A stretch of DNA of 64,000 nt from Neobacillus sp. DY30 (GCF_030123065.1 NZ_CP126093.1:2298001-2362000); one strand, 5' to 3'. Counted from the stretch's first letter, positions 36,185-45,129 are shown. Translations and numbers: made by a program. Notes: generated from the letters alone by a model not told the origin.

Positions 36185-36225
36185 ACAGGTTAGAAATCGC
36201 ATTTGGATTTTTAACCTGTTTTTCT
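36185..36225. terminator. 35-bp inverted repeat (14-7-14), terminator at right end of glycoside island
   Basis: Arms ACAGGTTAGAAATC and GATTTTTAACCTGT (13 of 14, one G-U) around a 7-nt loop, then TTTTTC. It is the last of the eight copies and lies between the permease and a convergent helicase gene. Confidence 0.85.
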
Positions 36226-36256
36226 ATGGAATACGATGAGGATCCGAGTTGAATAT

Positions 36257-37594
36257 CTATACCGGAAAATCCCGATAACGGCTATAGTTTTTCTCAAATA
36301 AAAGTTTAATAACACCCACCGGTCCATTTCGATGCTTTGCGATATTCAAGTTAATTATTTCAGCTGAATCCGACCTTACTGGTTCCACATCTTCCCGGCT
36401 TAGCAGCATGATTACATCTGCATCCTGTTCGATACTTCCGGAATCTCGCAAATCTGACATCACTGGACGTTTGTCAGCTCGCTGCTCGACACCTCTTGAT
36501 AACTGAGACAATAGGATAATCGGTACTTCGTATTGCCTGGCAATCAGCTTTAGCTCACGTGTTATATTTCCAACCGCTAAATCCTGACGCTCAAAACTCT
36601 TTGTTTGGGTGATTAACTGTAAATAATCAATCACTATCAAGTGATTACTATTTGGATGCTCCCGCTTTGTCTTTTGAATGGAAGCACGAATGTCCGCAAT
36701 CGTTTGACGCGGTTGGTCGTGTATGTGAATATTCCATTGATCTATCGTTCCAAGCTCATGAACACCTCGATTATGGTCATCACTGCTGAAATAATGATAA
36801 GGATCTTTCCATTTGGAGCCGTCTACATAGGAAATATCACTCAGCATTCGTTTAAGCAGTTGTATAGCAGGCATTTCTAATGAAAAGAAATCTACCACTC
36901 CGCCATTTTTACAGCAATTTTTTGCTAGATTATGAGCAAGGGCGGTTTTCCCAACGGATGGCCTTGCAGCAACAATGATGAGATCCCCATTTTGAAGCCC
37001 ATTTAACATACCATTAACGAGGGAAAACCCAGTGTCTATTCCAGATATATTACCTTTATCTTCGACCATCTCTAAATAAACCTCGGTTAAGATATCACGT
37101 TTTGATTTGCCATTTACCTTACCTACATCCTGCATGTCAGTATAAAGTTTATAAAAATCCTCAGCTGCATCGATTGTTTTCTCGTTTAAGATGCGGAAGG
37201 CAGCCTTCTGAAACATTCGAAGTTTATAATCATTTAAAATAATAGTTTGATAGTGTTCATAATTGGCAGGGGATGGGCAGCACCCTGCAATATCTATCAT
37301 ATAACTATAACCTATATCTTCAATGGCGGTCCCCAGTTTTTCCGCTACCAGTACAACATCAATCGGCTTATTCTCTTTTTGCAGCTCCCGGAACGCTTGA
37401 AACAGGAGTTGATTTCGCTTTTGTGAAAAATGGCATGCCTCTAAGGTGATTTCATGTATAAGCTCAGGTGCAAGAAACACAGCTCCTAAAAGAATACCTT
37501 CAGCTTGAAACAGATTTTCGTGGTGAATATTCGGCGAGCCAGGCAGGTAGTGGTCCTCGTTTGTTAGATTTAGAGTGTGATTCAATTCTTTCAC
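36257..37594 (-). CDS. Phage-type DnaB replicative helicase
   Basis: A 445-residue DnaB-family 5'-3' helicase: an N-terminal domain (about 25-130, FQAEGILLGAVF) for primase and loader contacts, then a RecA-like ATPase domain with Walker A ARPSVGKTA (about 210), Walker B VIDYLQL, and QLSRGVEQRADKRPVMSDLRDSGSIEQDAD. It is shorter and more divergent than expected for the main chromosomal helicase and lies in a phage-like module, so it is probably of phage origin, equivalent to SPP1 G40P. Its start (GTG) overlaps the preceding loader gene by about 95 nt, which is unusual; an internal start is possible but none has a good ribosome site. Confidence 0.87.
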   Translation of the reverse strand: MKELNHTLNLTNEDHYLPGSPNIHHENLFQAEGILLGAVFLAPELIHEITLEACHFSQKRNQLLFQAFRELQKENKPIDVVLVAEKLGTAIEDIGYSYMIDIAGCCPSPANYEHYQTIILNDYKLRMFQKAAFRILNEKTIDAAEDFYKLYTDMQDVGKVNGKSKRDILTEVYLEMVEDKGNISGIDTGFSLVNGMLNGLQNGDLIIVAARPSVGKTALAHNLAKNCCKNGGVVDFFSLEMPAIQLLKRMLSDISYVDGSKWKDPYHYFSSDDHNRGVHELGTIDQWNIHIHDQPRQTIADIRASIQKTKREHPNSNHLIVIDYLQLITQTKSFERQDLAVGNITRELKLIARQYEVPIILLSQLSRGVEQRADKRPVMSDLRDSGSIEQDADVIMLLSREDVEPVRSDSAEIINLNIAKHRNGPVGVIKLLFEKNYSRYRDFPV

Positions 37595-37844
37595 ATCCTT
37601 TCTTAATCCATTCTTGTAATATTATTGGGAAATCATTGTCATCAAAAGAAAATACAGCTATATCCGCAATAGTTGGCGGGAAGGGACTTCTTCTAATATG
37701 TTTTTTGACCTTCGCTTTCACTTTTTCATAATCCATTTCGGAGCAAAATTCAAACCATTGCTGTATCGTTTCGTCCTTAAAGATACAGTTGGAATAGATG
37801 GATTCAATTAATACTAAAAGTTCCATTACTTCTTTCTTGGTCAT
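37500..37844 (-). CDS. Replicative helicase loader/inhibitor (G39P-like)
   Basis: A 114-residue protein with the pattern of the SPP1 G39P family: a short N-terminal helical domain (MTKKEVMELLVLIESIY...), DYEKVKAKVKKHI, and the RSPFPPTIADI motif at about 50-60, with a flexible C-terminus. G39P binds the DnaB-type helicase, keeps it inactive and delivers it to the origin-bound initiator. The gene starts in the stop codon of the organizer gene (TAATG) and its end overlaps the helicase gene, so the three are tightly coupled. The assignment rests on motif and position. Confidence 0.82.
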   Translation of the reverse strand: MTKKEVMELLVLIESIYSNCIFKDETIQQWFEFCSEMDYEKVKAKVKKHIRRSPFPPTIADIAVFSFDDNDFPIILQEWIKKGCERIESHSKSNKRGPLPAWLAEYSPRKSVSS

Positions 37845-38713
37845 TATGCTTCCTCCTCTAACGAAATTTTCCCTTCAAGAATCAATCGTTCAATCCGATC
37901 AGACATTGATTCTTTCTTAGATTTATTTTGCTGGTTGGGATTCTTCTCAGTTTCTAGTTTTGTCCCAATTACTTTCTCACAATACGAGACACTGCTAATA
38001 TTTCCGTTTGGATTCTTCAGAAGGTATTCATCAAAAATTTCCACTAACAAAGATTCTAACTGCTCCGTTTTTACCGGAAGGCTGCAGATTCTCTCCACTG
38101 CCAATTTATCTTTTTGGCTTAATAAGTTTCCTTGATTTCGTAAATCGATAAATTTTCTAGAGAGTCTTTCTCGCTTCACAATGTCATCATCAGTGGCTCC
38201 TGGTGAAGGGTGATTGTAATTTTCTTGAATGTGATGATGTTTATTATTTTTATTTTTTAAATTCTTATATTCTTTCTTTCTATTATTTTGTTCCAGTTCC
38301 GTTTTATTATCGTTCTGCGGCCGTTCCACTTCCGTTTCGCGAAACGGAGGGCAAAAAAAATCAGCTGGTCCATCTAAACACTTAAAATCATCGGTATTTA
38401 CCACTGTAAATAGTGTTCCCAACGGGGTTTCTTCAGCCAGCAGCAGTCCTTTTTTTACAAGTTTGTCAACAGCCCGTTTTACCGTACTTTTCGCAAGCGC
38501 CTTCTTGGATCTTCCTTCTATGTACATCAAATCTTGACTTAACTGGGAATAAGCCCTTATATATTGTCCTTTTTTTATCTTTATCCCGTTCAAAACGATT
38601 CCATCAGCGTAAGCTGCCTTCATCAAGATCCAAACATATAGCCGGAAAGCCGTTACGTTAAACCATAATTCATCATTCGTAAATTGTTTCGTCAATTTTA
38701 CCCAGCCAGACAT
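37844..38713 (-). CDS. Phage replication organizer/initiator protein
   Basis: A 289-residue protein with an N-terminal winged-helix domain of the phage replication organizer type (SGWVKLTKQFTNDELW, GQYIRAYSQLSQDL, STVKRAVDKLVKKGLL). A very Lys/Asn/Gln-rich linker (about 130-175) and a C-terminal helical domain follow. It corresponds in position to SPP1 G38P, the origin-binding initiator. The ATG at 38713 is chosen because AGGAGATGG lies just upstream; longer in-frame starts lack a site. The DNA encoding the linker contains a possible replication origin. No other phage genes are nearby. Confidence 0.78.
   Translation of the reverse strand: MSGWVKLTKQFTNDELWFNVTAFRLYVWILMKAAYADGIVLNGIKIKKGQYIRAYSQLSQDLMYIEGRSKKALAKSTVKRAVDKLVKKGLLLAEETPLGTLFTVVNTDDFKCLDGPADFFCPPFRETEVERPQNDNKTELEQNNRKKEYKNLKNKNNKHHHIQENYNHPSPGATDDDIVKRERLSRKFIDLRNQGNLLSQKDKLAVERICSLPVKTEQLESLLVEIFDEYLLKNPNGNISSVSYCEKVIGTKLETEKNPNQQNKSKKESMSDRIERLILEGKISLEEEA
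38216..38348. other. Candidate phage-type replication origin inside the organizer gene
   Basis: An AT-rich tract (about 38216-38290) is followed by two near-identical 16-mers, GTTCCAGTTCCGTTTT at 38290 and GTTCCACTTCCGTTTC at 38323, spaced 33 bp apart, and a perfect 18-bp palindrome TCCGTTTCGCGAAACGGA at 38331-38348. Initiator-binding iterons next to a melting region inside the initiator gene are typical of lambda- and SPP1-like phages. This is a structural inference. Confidence 0.45.
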
Positions 38714-38802
38714 TTCACCATCTCCTAAAAAGTTTTTCTCACCCTTTATATATTGAAAAAATACAAAAAAGGACATGGTCATAAAAAATATTTTTTTCAT
38801 AA

Positions 38803-38837
38803 AATAAAAAGCTGCTCATATTTTAGAGCAGCTTTTA
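38803..38837 (-). terminator. Terminator after the two-component operon
   Basis: AAAGCTGCTC and GAGCAGCTTT arms; read on the minus strand it is followed by a T-rich tail. It overlaps the end of the response-regulator gene and separates it from the phage-type module. Confidence 0.85.
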
Positions 38838-40379
38838 CCCACGTAACTTAAATTGTCTCGTTGTCATCCCCGTTAACTTTTTAAATAAATTACAAAAATA
38901 ATGTGAATCGTTATATCCAACTTTTTGGGCGATTTCATAGGTTTTTTCGTTCGTTGATTTGAGCAGCCTTTTAGCATGTTCCATTCGTATATTGGTGATA
39001 TATTCCACTAATGTCTGCCCGGTTTCCTGACTAAACATATGGCTGAAGTAAGAAGGGCTGACATTAACCCTGTTTGCGATACTCTGTAGGGATAACTGTG
39101 TGTCATGAAACTGACTTTGAATATATTCCATCGCTATTTGAATGACAGGATTATAGGGGAATTTTGACTGAGCTGCTGATTTGAAAACCGTTAGCAGCAT
39201 CTCAGTTATGTAGCGATCGACCTCTGAATATTCCCTAATCCAGCCGGCTCTCATCTCTATGTTATTAATTCCTTGTAAAAGTTCGGCGTTTTCCATCCCC
39301 ATTTCTTTAATATATTGCTTAATGCTAATCGTAAAATCAAGTAAAGAATAATAGATAAAAAAAGGTGCGCTATTATTTGCTTCTTGTAAAAATAGTGTAT
39401 ATCTTTTTGAAAAATCAGTGATTGAATCAACATCCCCGTTTTTTAGAAATTCCAGTAATTCATTACGATTCGAGAGGAATACCTCATGATTGGCTGAAAC
39501 TTTCTTGTCATTGTCAACCTGTTTGTGCTTATGGATTATTTTATGATAGTTCTTTTCTTCTTCTGCATCCAAAAACGAAACAGCAATTCCTTGCATACGA
39601 GATTGTACTTTTCCAAATCCAAAAATTAAGGGGCTTTCAATATTTTGTTCCCGAATGGTGAGGCACTTTTCCCTTAATACTCTAGCTTCATGTTCGAGCC
39701 TGCTTTTGGAATCACCTTTCATAATGAAAACCATTTCCTTTGGGTTCAGTTTAAAATGGAGACAGGAATATTGGTCTGTTATCCAATTCATAGAGTCAAT
39801 GTCAATGGCCTCTTTTGCTTCAATGATAAGAATATAATAATAACTTGAAACCAGGTCGATTCCTAGATGGGTGGCTTTATTAATCGCTTCGGAAGGTGAG
39901 TAAATACCTTGGCATAAATCGTGTAAGAAAGTTTCTTGGGTGATGGATTTGCTTTGTGAGGCAAGGTGTTGGAGTTCAGTTAGTTGGTTTTGTGCCAACA
40001 ACTCCTCGTCAATTTGATGTGATACTTTATGTAAGATTTTCAGTAATTCAATAGCACTAATGGGCTTTAAGCAATATTCTGTAATTTGAACTCTCAACGC
40101 TTCACGAGCATATTCAAATTCATCATGACCACTTAAGATAATAATTTTAACGGCTGGCATTTTTTCACGAAGGATTCTACTAAATTCTAATCCGTCCATA
40201 AAAGGCATTTTGATATCTGTGATGACAATATCAGGCTGATATTTTTCGACTAAGGGGAGGGCGATTTCTCCATCGGAGGCATCGCCGCAGTAGACAAACC
40301 CTTCGTTTTTCCAATTGATACTATTCTTTATCCCTTCACGGACCTGTACTTCATCATCCAATAGAAAGATTTTTTTCAT
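38835..40379 (-). CDS. YesN-like response regulator with AraC output domain
   Basis: A 514-residue response regulator. It has a CheY-like receiver (about 1-120) with phosphoacceptor Asp in DIVITDIKMP, acidic residues LLDDE, and Lys in CLKPIS; a long helical middle region; and a C-terminal AraC-type double helix-turn-helix (about 415-510: VNVSPSYFSHMFSQETGQTL, YNDSHYFCNLFKKLTGMT). Its start overlaps the 3' end of the kinase gene by 26 nt and is preceded by GGAGGT. With that kinase it forms a YesMN-type two-component system likely to sense an extracellular saccharide and activate the divergent ABC importer genes. Confidence 0.92.
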   Translation of the reverse strand: MKKIFLLDDEVQVREGIKNSINWKNEGFVYCGDASDGEIALPLVEKYQPDIVITDIKMPFMDGLEFSRILREKMPAVKIIILSGHDEFEYAREALRVQITEYCLKPISAIELLKILHKVSHQIDEELLAQNQLTELQHLASQSKSITQETFLHDLCQGIYSPSEAINKATHLGIDLVSSYYYILIIEAKEAIDIDSMNWITDQYSCLHFKLNPKEMVFIMKGDSKSRLEHEARVLREKCLTIREQNIESPLIFGFGKVQSRMQGIAVSFLDAEEEKNYHKIIHKHKQVDNDKKVSANHEVFLSNRNELLEFLKNGDVDSITDFSKRYTLFLQEANNSAPFFIYYSLLDFTISIKQYIKEMGMENAELLQGINNIEMRAGWIREYSEVDRYITEMLLTVFKSAAQSKFPYNPVIQIAMEYIQSQFHDTQLSLQSIANRVNVSPSYFSHMFSQETGQTLVEYITNIRMEHAKRLLKSTNEKTYEIAQKVGYNDSHYFCNLFKKLTGMTTRQFKLRG

Positions 40380-42126
40380 CACAATCTACCTCCGCTGGAA
40401 TGGTTAAACAAATAATGGCACCTTCTTGATAGTGACTATTGATGGTTAATCCGAACGGTCTTCCGTAATAAAGCTCAATACGTTGTTGAACATTGTACAT
40501 GCCAAAGCCGCCGCTCTCTCTTTTAGGAGGAACTCCTAGAGACAACTGCTGCCTGATCTCTGCCAAACGATCTTCTTTAATACCAATACCATTATCAATA
40601 ATCTGAATACAGATATTCCCGTTCCAGTCAAAATCTCCTTTTATAATAATTAATCCTTTGCCGCGTTTGTTTTTAATTCCATGATAAATAGCATTTTCAA
40701 CAAGAGGCTGTAGCGTTAATTTTAAGACCTTATAGTGAAGAATTTCTTCATTTATATGAAAAGAAACATCTAAAATATCACGATACCTAATTTTTTGGAT
40801 AATGAGATAGTTTCGAATATGCTCCATTTCCTCGCGAATCGTAATCCAATCTTTACCTCCACTTAGCGTAATCCTGAAAAAGTATGAGAGAGCGTTTGTC
40901 ATCTCAATGACCTCAGTACTTTTTTTCGCTTCAGCCATCCAAATGATATTGTCTAAGGTGTTGTAGAGAAAATGGGGGTTAATCTGGCTCTGCAACGCAC
41001 GAAATTCCGCTTTTGTCAGCTGCTTTTGTTCTTCTACACTTTTCTGAAGCAATGATTTAATTTTGGCAATCATGCTATTAAAACTATTTCCAAGATCCGC
41101 AATTTCATCAGCACTTTCATTTACTACCTTTACATCTAAATTTCCGAGAGAGGCCAAACTCATTTTCTGTTTTAAAAGACGTATAGGTCTGATGAGTTTA
41201 TTGGAAATGAAAAAATAAAGGGTAATGGTAAAAATAATACTGCATGCCACCGTAAGAATAATTAATCTTCTAATTTCATTTGCATCTCTCATGATCTCGT
41301 CAGTGTGAGCCTGGCCAATGACTTTCCAGCCAGTTGTTTCTACCGTGTCAAAAACGGTTACTACCGTCTCAGATGCATTTGTTACGACTCCTGAATCTTT
41401 TTTTCTTATGGAATTCCAGTCTGAAATAAAAAACCGTCCCGCATCACCTTTAGATGAGAAAAAAACAGATTCACCAAACCCTGTTTCAATATGGAAGGAA
41501 CCCGTATCACCTAATGAATCCTTTTTAAGGATATCTTTTATGGCTGATGCATCCACAATGATATTAATAAATCCAATGACATCGTCGGTGACTTCTGAAA
41601 TAACGGAACTTGTGATCGAAATGACAGGCAGACCATTATGGACGGTTGGCTGAATGAGTGTTTCTTCCTTTTGATTGAGTAACATCTTATAGTCTGGATT
41701 TTTACTAGGGATTTTTTCTAATTGATGTACTCCATATCTTTCACTAATGACCTTACCTTCAAGGTTGAAAATACTGATCGATCGAATATATTTACTAGAT
41801 TGATAAATTTCCCTATAGAAAGAAAACATATTTAAGATGGTTTTTGCTTCTTCTTGGGTGTTATCCTGATTAATTAAAAACTGAATCGTGCTTTCCTGTT
41901 TACCAATTTCAGTGAATCGTTTGACGTCTTGGAAGATTACGTCTATTTCCTGGCTTACTTCGTTGGCTTGCACCTTGGCAAAGGAATTAGCATTCTCTGA
42001 AATAATATGTATTGACTTAACATAAGAAATGACTCCTACTAAAATCAGTGGAATAACCGTTAAAAGGACAAACATGATTAGTAGTTTGGTTCGCAAGCTA
42101 GAAACAATCCATTTTGTTAGTTTCAT
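40354..42126 (-). CDS. YesM-like sensor histidine kinase
   Basis: A 590-residue membrane kinase: an N-terminal helix (about 12-35), an extracellular Cache-like sensor (about 40-285), a second helix (about 290-312), HAMP (about 315-365), a His_kinase domain with phosphoacceptor His in QINPHFLYNTLDNI, and an HATPase domain (LVENAIYHG, DNGIGI, GGFGMYNVQQRI). This is the LytS/YesM class of kinase that pairs with AraC-type regulators for sugar uptake control. The gene is transcribed away from the ytfQ-like gene; a cre site lies 46 bp before its start. Confidence 0.93.
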   Translation of the reverse strand: MKLTKWIVSSLRTKLLIMFVLLTVIPLILVGVISYVKSIHIISENANSFAKVQANEVSQEIDVIFQDVKRFTEIGKQESTIQFLINQDNTQEEAKTILNMFSFYREIYQSSKYIRSISIFNLEGKVISERYGVHQLEKIPSKNPDYKMLLNQKEETLIQPTVHNGLPVISITSSVISEVTDDVIGFINIIVDASAIKDILKKDSLGDTGSFHIETGFGESVFFSSKGDAGRFFISDWNSIRKKDSGVVTNASETVVTVFDTVETTGWKVIGQAHTDEIMRDANEIRRLIILTVACSIIFTITLYFFISNKLIRPIRLLKQKMSLASLGNLDVKVVNESADEIADLGNSFNSMIAKIKSLLQKSVEEQKQLTKAEFRALQSQINPHFLYNTLDNIIWMAEAKKSTEVIEMTNALSYFFRITLSGGKDWITIREEMEHIRNYLIIQKIRYRDILDVSFHINEEILHYKVLKLTLQPLVENAIYHGIKNKRGKGLIIIKGDFDWNGNICIQIIDNGIGIKEDRLAEIRQQLSLGVPPKRESGGFGMYNVQQRIELYYGRPFGLTINSHYQEGAIICLTIPAEVDCDEKNLSIG

Positions 42127-42171
42127 AGATAAATCCCTTTTAATAGAAATTTTTTATGATTATACCACTAA

Positions 42172-42185
42172 TGTAAACGGTTACC
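42172..42185 (-). promoter_or_regulatory. cre (CcpA) site upstream of sensor kinase gene
   Basis: TGTAAACGGTTACC (plus-strand reading) matches TGNAARCGNWWWCA at 13 of 14. It lies 46 bp before the kinase start in the 373-bp divergent region; the rest of that region is AT-rich, and no other site besides the one at 42404 was recognised. Confidence 0.7.
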
Positions 42186-42403
42186 AGTGAACAAAGACAT
42201 AGGAACTTTTGCCTAAGATGTAAACCAATAGGTTCAAATCCTTATTCATTCTAGCAAAATAGGACTTATGAGCCAATCCGTCACACTGAAATTAACAAAA
42301 AAAATACACTTTTCTGAAAATATTATACTTTCCCTTATGACGAAGAAGATAAATAGCGAAATTATTTCTAACTTTTTCGTAAACTATTCTATTCATCCTC
42401 AGT

Positions 42404-42417
42404 TGAAAGCGTTTTAT
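42404..42417 (+). promoter_or_regulatory. Possible cre (CcpA) site upstream of ABC importer operon
   Basis: TGAAAGCGTTTTAT matches the cre consensus at 12 of 14, 83 bp before the binding-protein start. Confidence 0.5.
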
Positions 42418-42499
42418 AATCAATTCAAGCTAATGATAGATCAACAAATAAATCTGGTTATTAGCCATTCAAGTATGGGATAGAAGGGGGATTTTACGA

Positions 42500-43516
42500 A
42501 TGAACAAACAAGTTAAATCAAAAATTATGCTGCTCATCATGATCTCATTTGTATTATTTTTAGCTGCATGTTCGTCTGGGAGTACTGGCGGTGAGGCAAG
42601 TAGTAATGGGAACAAGGGCGGTGGAAATTCCGGTGAGAAATTGGTGATTGGGTTTTCACAAGTAGGAGCGGAAAGCGAGTGGAGAACAGCAAATACGGAG
42701 TCAGTCAAGAAAGCAATTACGGACGCAGGTCATGAATTAAAGTTTTCTGATGCGCAGCAAAAACAAGAAAACCAAATTAAAGCCATTCGTTCGTTTATTG
42801 CACAAAAGGTTGATGCCATCGTATTTTCACCAGTTGTGGAAACAGGATTTGAGACCGTTTTAAAGGAAGCAAAAACAGCAGGAATTCCAGTATTCTTAGC
42901 TGACCGTGCTGTAGACATTGAAGATGACTCTTTATGGGTAACATTCTTAGGATCTGACTTTGTGGAAGAAGGCAGAAAGGCAGCTAATTGGTTAATAGAA
43001 GAAATGGAAGATGTGGATGGAGAAGTAAATATTGTTGAACTTCAAGGTACCGTTGGATCTGCGCCAGCAATTGACCGGAAAGAAGGCTTTGAAGAGGTAA
43101 TGGCTGATCATCCAAACTTTAAGATTATCAAGTCTCAATCAGGTGACTTTACACGCGCTAAAGGAAAAGAAGTGATGGAAGCTTTCTTAAAATCAGATGG
43201 TGATAACATTGACGTTCTATACTCCCACAACGATGACATGGCAATCGGTGCCATTCAGGCAATAGAGGAATACGGCCTAAAGCCAGGTGAGGACATCAAA
43301 ATTATTGGTGTAGATGCGGTAAAAGGTGCGTTCGAAGCAATGGCAGCAGGAAAAATGAATGTGACAGTCGAGTGTAATCCATTATTTGGACCTCAATTGG
43401 TTGATTTAATTGAAGCACATATTTCTGGAGAAAAGTTAGAAAAACGTATCTCTGTAGAAGAAAGCATTTATACAATGGATCAAGCTGAGGAACTGCTTCC
43501 AACTCGTAAATATTAG
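42500..43516 (+). CDS. Furanose-type sugar ABC transporter binding lipoprotein (YtfQ-like)
   Basis: A 338-residue periplasmic-binding-protein-like lipoprotein. It has a signal peptide with lipobox LAAC, a Gly/Ser linker, then a type I sugar-binding fold (IGFSQVGAESEWRTANTES, DAQQKQENQIKAIRSFIAQKVDAI, VFLADRAVD, SHNDDMAIGAIQAIEEYG). The match to E. coli YtfQ, the galactofuranose-binding protein, is close over most of the length. Together with the ATPase and two permeases downstream it forms a YtfQRT-YjfF-type importer. Because the operon ends in a secreted GH43 enzyme, arabinofuranose or galactofuranose oligosaccharides are the probable cargo. A stem-loop follows the gene. Confidence 0.88.
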   Translation: MNKQVKSKIMLLIMISFVLFLAACSSGSTGGEASSNGNKGGGNSGEKLVIGFSQVGAESEWRTANTESVKKAITDAGHELKFSDAQQKQENQIKAIRSFIAQKVDAIVFSPVVETGFETVLKEAKTAGIPVFLADRAVDIEDDSLWVTFLGSDFVEEGRKAANWLIEEMEDVDGEVNIVELQGTVGSAPAIDRKEGFEEVMADHPNFKIIKSQSGDFTRAKGKEVMEAFLKSDGDNIDVLYSHNDDMAIGAIQAIEEYGLKPGEDIKIIGVDAVKGAFEAMAAGKMNVTVECNPLFGPQLVDLIEAHISGEKLEKRISVEESIYTMDQAEELLPTRKY

Positions 43517-43528
43517 TTTGCACAACCG

Positions 43529-43573
43529 GAGCCACTAAACGTCCATTTCACAATGTGTCAGTTAGTGGCTTCA
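43529..43573 (+). promoter_or_regulatory. Intercistronic hairpin after binding-protein gene
   Basis: GCCACTAAAC and GTTAGTGGC arms enclose a 21-nt loop. It lacks a strong T-run, so it probably stabilises the upstream message or reduces read-through to the ATPase gene. Confidence 0.6.
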
Positions 43574-43610
43574 TAAATGATTAAACAAACAGAGTGAGGA
43601 GGTAAAGGTT

Positions 43611-45128
43611 TTGAGTAAACAAAAGGCAAGACTTGAAATGAAAGGAATTACGAAAACCTTCCCGGGAGTAAGGGCATTATCGAATGTAAGTTTGCGGTTA
43701 TTCCCTGGCGAAGTTCATGCTTTAATGGGTGAAAATGGTGCAGGCAAATCTACACTTATCAAAGTCCTTACAGGTGTTTATATAGCTGATGAGGGTACGA
43801 TCACGTTAGATGGAATCCCTATTCATGTAACAACCCCGCTTGAGGCGCAAGAATTAGGTATAAGCACGGTTTATCAAGAAGTAAACCTATGCCCAAACCT
43901 ATCCGTTGTCGAAAATATTTTTATTGGCCGTGAAATCATGAAAAGAGGCCGAATTGATTGGAAAGAAATGAATCGAAGGGCAGAGGAATTACTACGTAAT
44001 CTTAATCTAAAACTTGATGTCACAAAAACACTCTCTTCCTATTCTGTTGCGATTCAACAAATGGTAGCGATTGTACGTGCATTAAATGTTTCGGCAAAAG
44101 TCCTGATTCTTGATGAACCGACTTCAAGTCTGGATATGAATGAAGTGAAACAGCTGTTTTCTGTTATCAGGCAACTTAAACAGCAAGGATTATCAATTGT
44201 TTTCATCAGCCATTTCCTTGATCAAATATATGAAATTACCGATCGTCTTACCGTTCTTCGTAATGGTGAATGGATAGGCGAGTATAGAACACAAGATCTT
44301 TCAAGGCTTGAATTAGTCTCAAAAATGATTGGAAAAGAATTATCGGATATCAGTTCATTATCAGAAGCCACCAGAAACAAAGTAGATGTAGAAGGGGAGC
44401 TCCTTTTAGAAGCGGTTCAGTTATCTAAAAAAGGTCATATTGAACCGTTCGATCTTCAGTTGAGAAAAGGTGAAATGATGGGTCTTGCAGGCTTACTCGG
44501 CTCAGGTAGATCGGAATTGGCGAGATTATTGTTTGGTGCAGATAAGGCAGATACGGGGGAAATAAAAATCAAAGGGAAAACAGTTCAGCTAAATTCCCCA
44601 AGACAGGCGATTTCCAATAAAATTGCATTTTCCTCTGAAAATAGAAAAACAGAAGGGATTATTGCCGATCTATCCATCCGTGAAAATATGATTCTAGCAA
44701 TTCAAGGAATCAAGGGATGGTTTAACTATATTCCCAGAAAGAAACAAGAAGAAATCGTGGATGAGTATATAAAATTGTTAAATATTAATCCTCCAAACCC
44801 CGAGCAATTAATTAAGAACTTAAGTGGAGGAAACCAACAGAAAGTGCTTCTGGCTAGATGGCTGATTACCAATCCCGACTTACTCATTCTGGATGAACCA
44901 ACACGCGGCATTGATATCGGAGCAAAAGCTGAAATTCAAAAATTAATGGTTTCTTTAAGTGAGAAGGGGATGTCAATTTTATTTATTTCATCCGAATTGG
45001 AAGAAGTACTGCGGACGTGTAGAAGGATTTCTGTATTAAGAGACCATAAAAAGGTTTCTGAGATTGATAATCAACACCAGATCTCACAACAAGATATTAT
45101 GAAAGAAATCGCGGGGGGAGTGAGATGA
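43611..45128 (+). CDS. Sugar ABC transporter ATPase with two nucleotide-binding domains (YtfR-like)
   Basis: A 505-residue RbsA/YtfR-type ATPase. Domain 1 has Walker A GENGAGKST and LILDEPTSSLD. Domain 2 has a degenerate Walker A (GLLGSGRSE), signature LSGGNQQKV and LILDEPTRGID, as is usual for this family. It powers the importer formed with the two permeases that follow. The start is TTG with GAGGAGGT about 8 nt upstream. Its stop is 1 nt before the next start. Confidence 0.94.
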   Translation: MSKQKARLEMKGITKTFPGVRALSNVSLRLFPGEVHALMGENGAGKSTLIKVLTGVYIADEGTITLDGIPIHVTTPLEAQELGISTVYQEVNLCPNLSVVENIFIGREIMKRGRIDWKEMNRRAEELLRNLNLKLDVTKTLSSYSVAIQQMVAIVRALNVSAKVLILDEPTSSLDMNEVKQLFSVIRQLKQQGLSIVFISHFLDQIYEITDRLTVLRNGEWIGEYRTQDLSRLELVSKMIGKELSDISSLSEATRNKVDVEGELLLEAVQLSKKGHIEPFDLQLRKGEMMGLAGLLGSGRSELARLLFGADKADTGEIKIKGKTVQLNSPRQAISNKIAFSSENRKTEGIIADLSIRENMILAIQGIKGWFNYIPRKKQEEIVDEYIKLLNINPPNPEQLIKNLSGGNQQKVLLARWLITNPDLLILDEPTRGIDIGAKAEIQKLMVSLSEKGMSILFISSELEEVLRTCRRISVLRDHKKVSEIDNQHQISQQDIMKEIAGGVR

Positions 45129-45129
45129 T

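Noticed and set aside
36257..37594. Main chromosomal dnaC helicase
   Set aside because: The flanking loader and organizer genes and the divergent sequence fit a phage-type copy; rpsR/rplI-type neighbours are absent.
36257..38713. Complete prophage
   Set aside because: Only the replication module is present; no integrase, terminase, capsid, tail or lysis genes and no obvious att repeats were seen.
42268..42483. 71-codon open frame before the ytfQ-like gene
   Set aside because: No ribosome binding site, no recognisable motif, and it overlaps the probable control region with a cre-like site.
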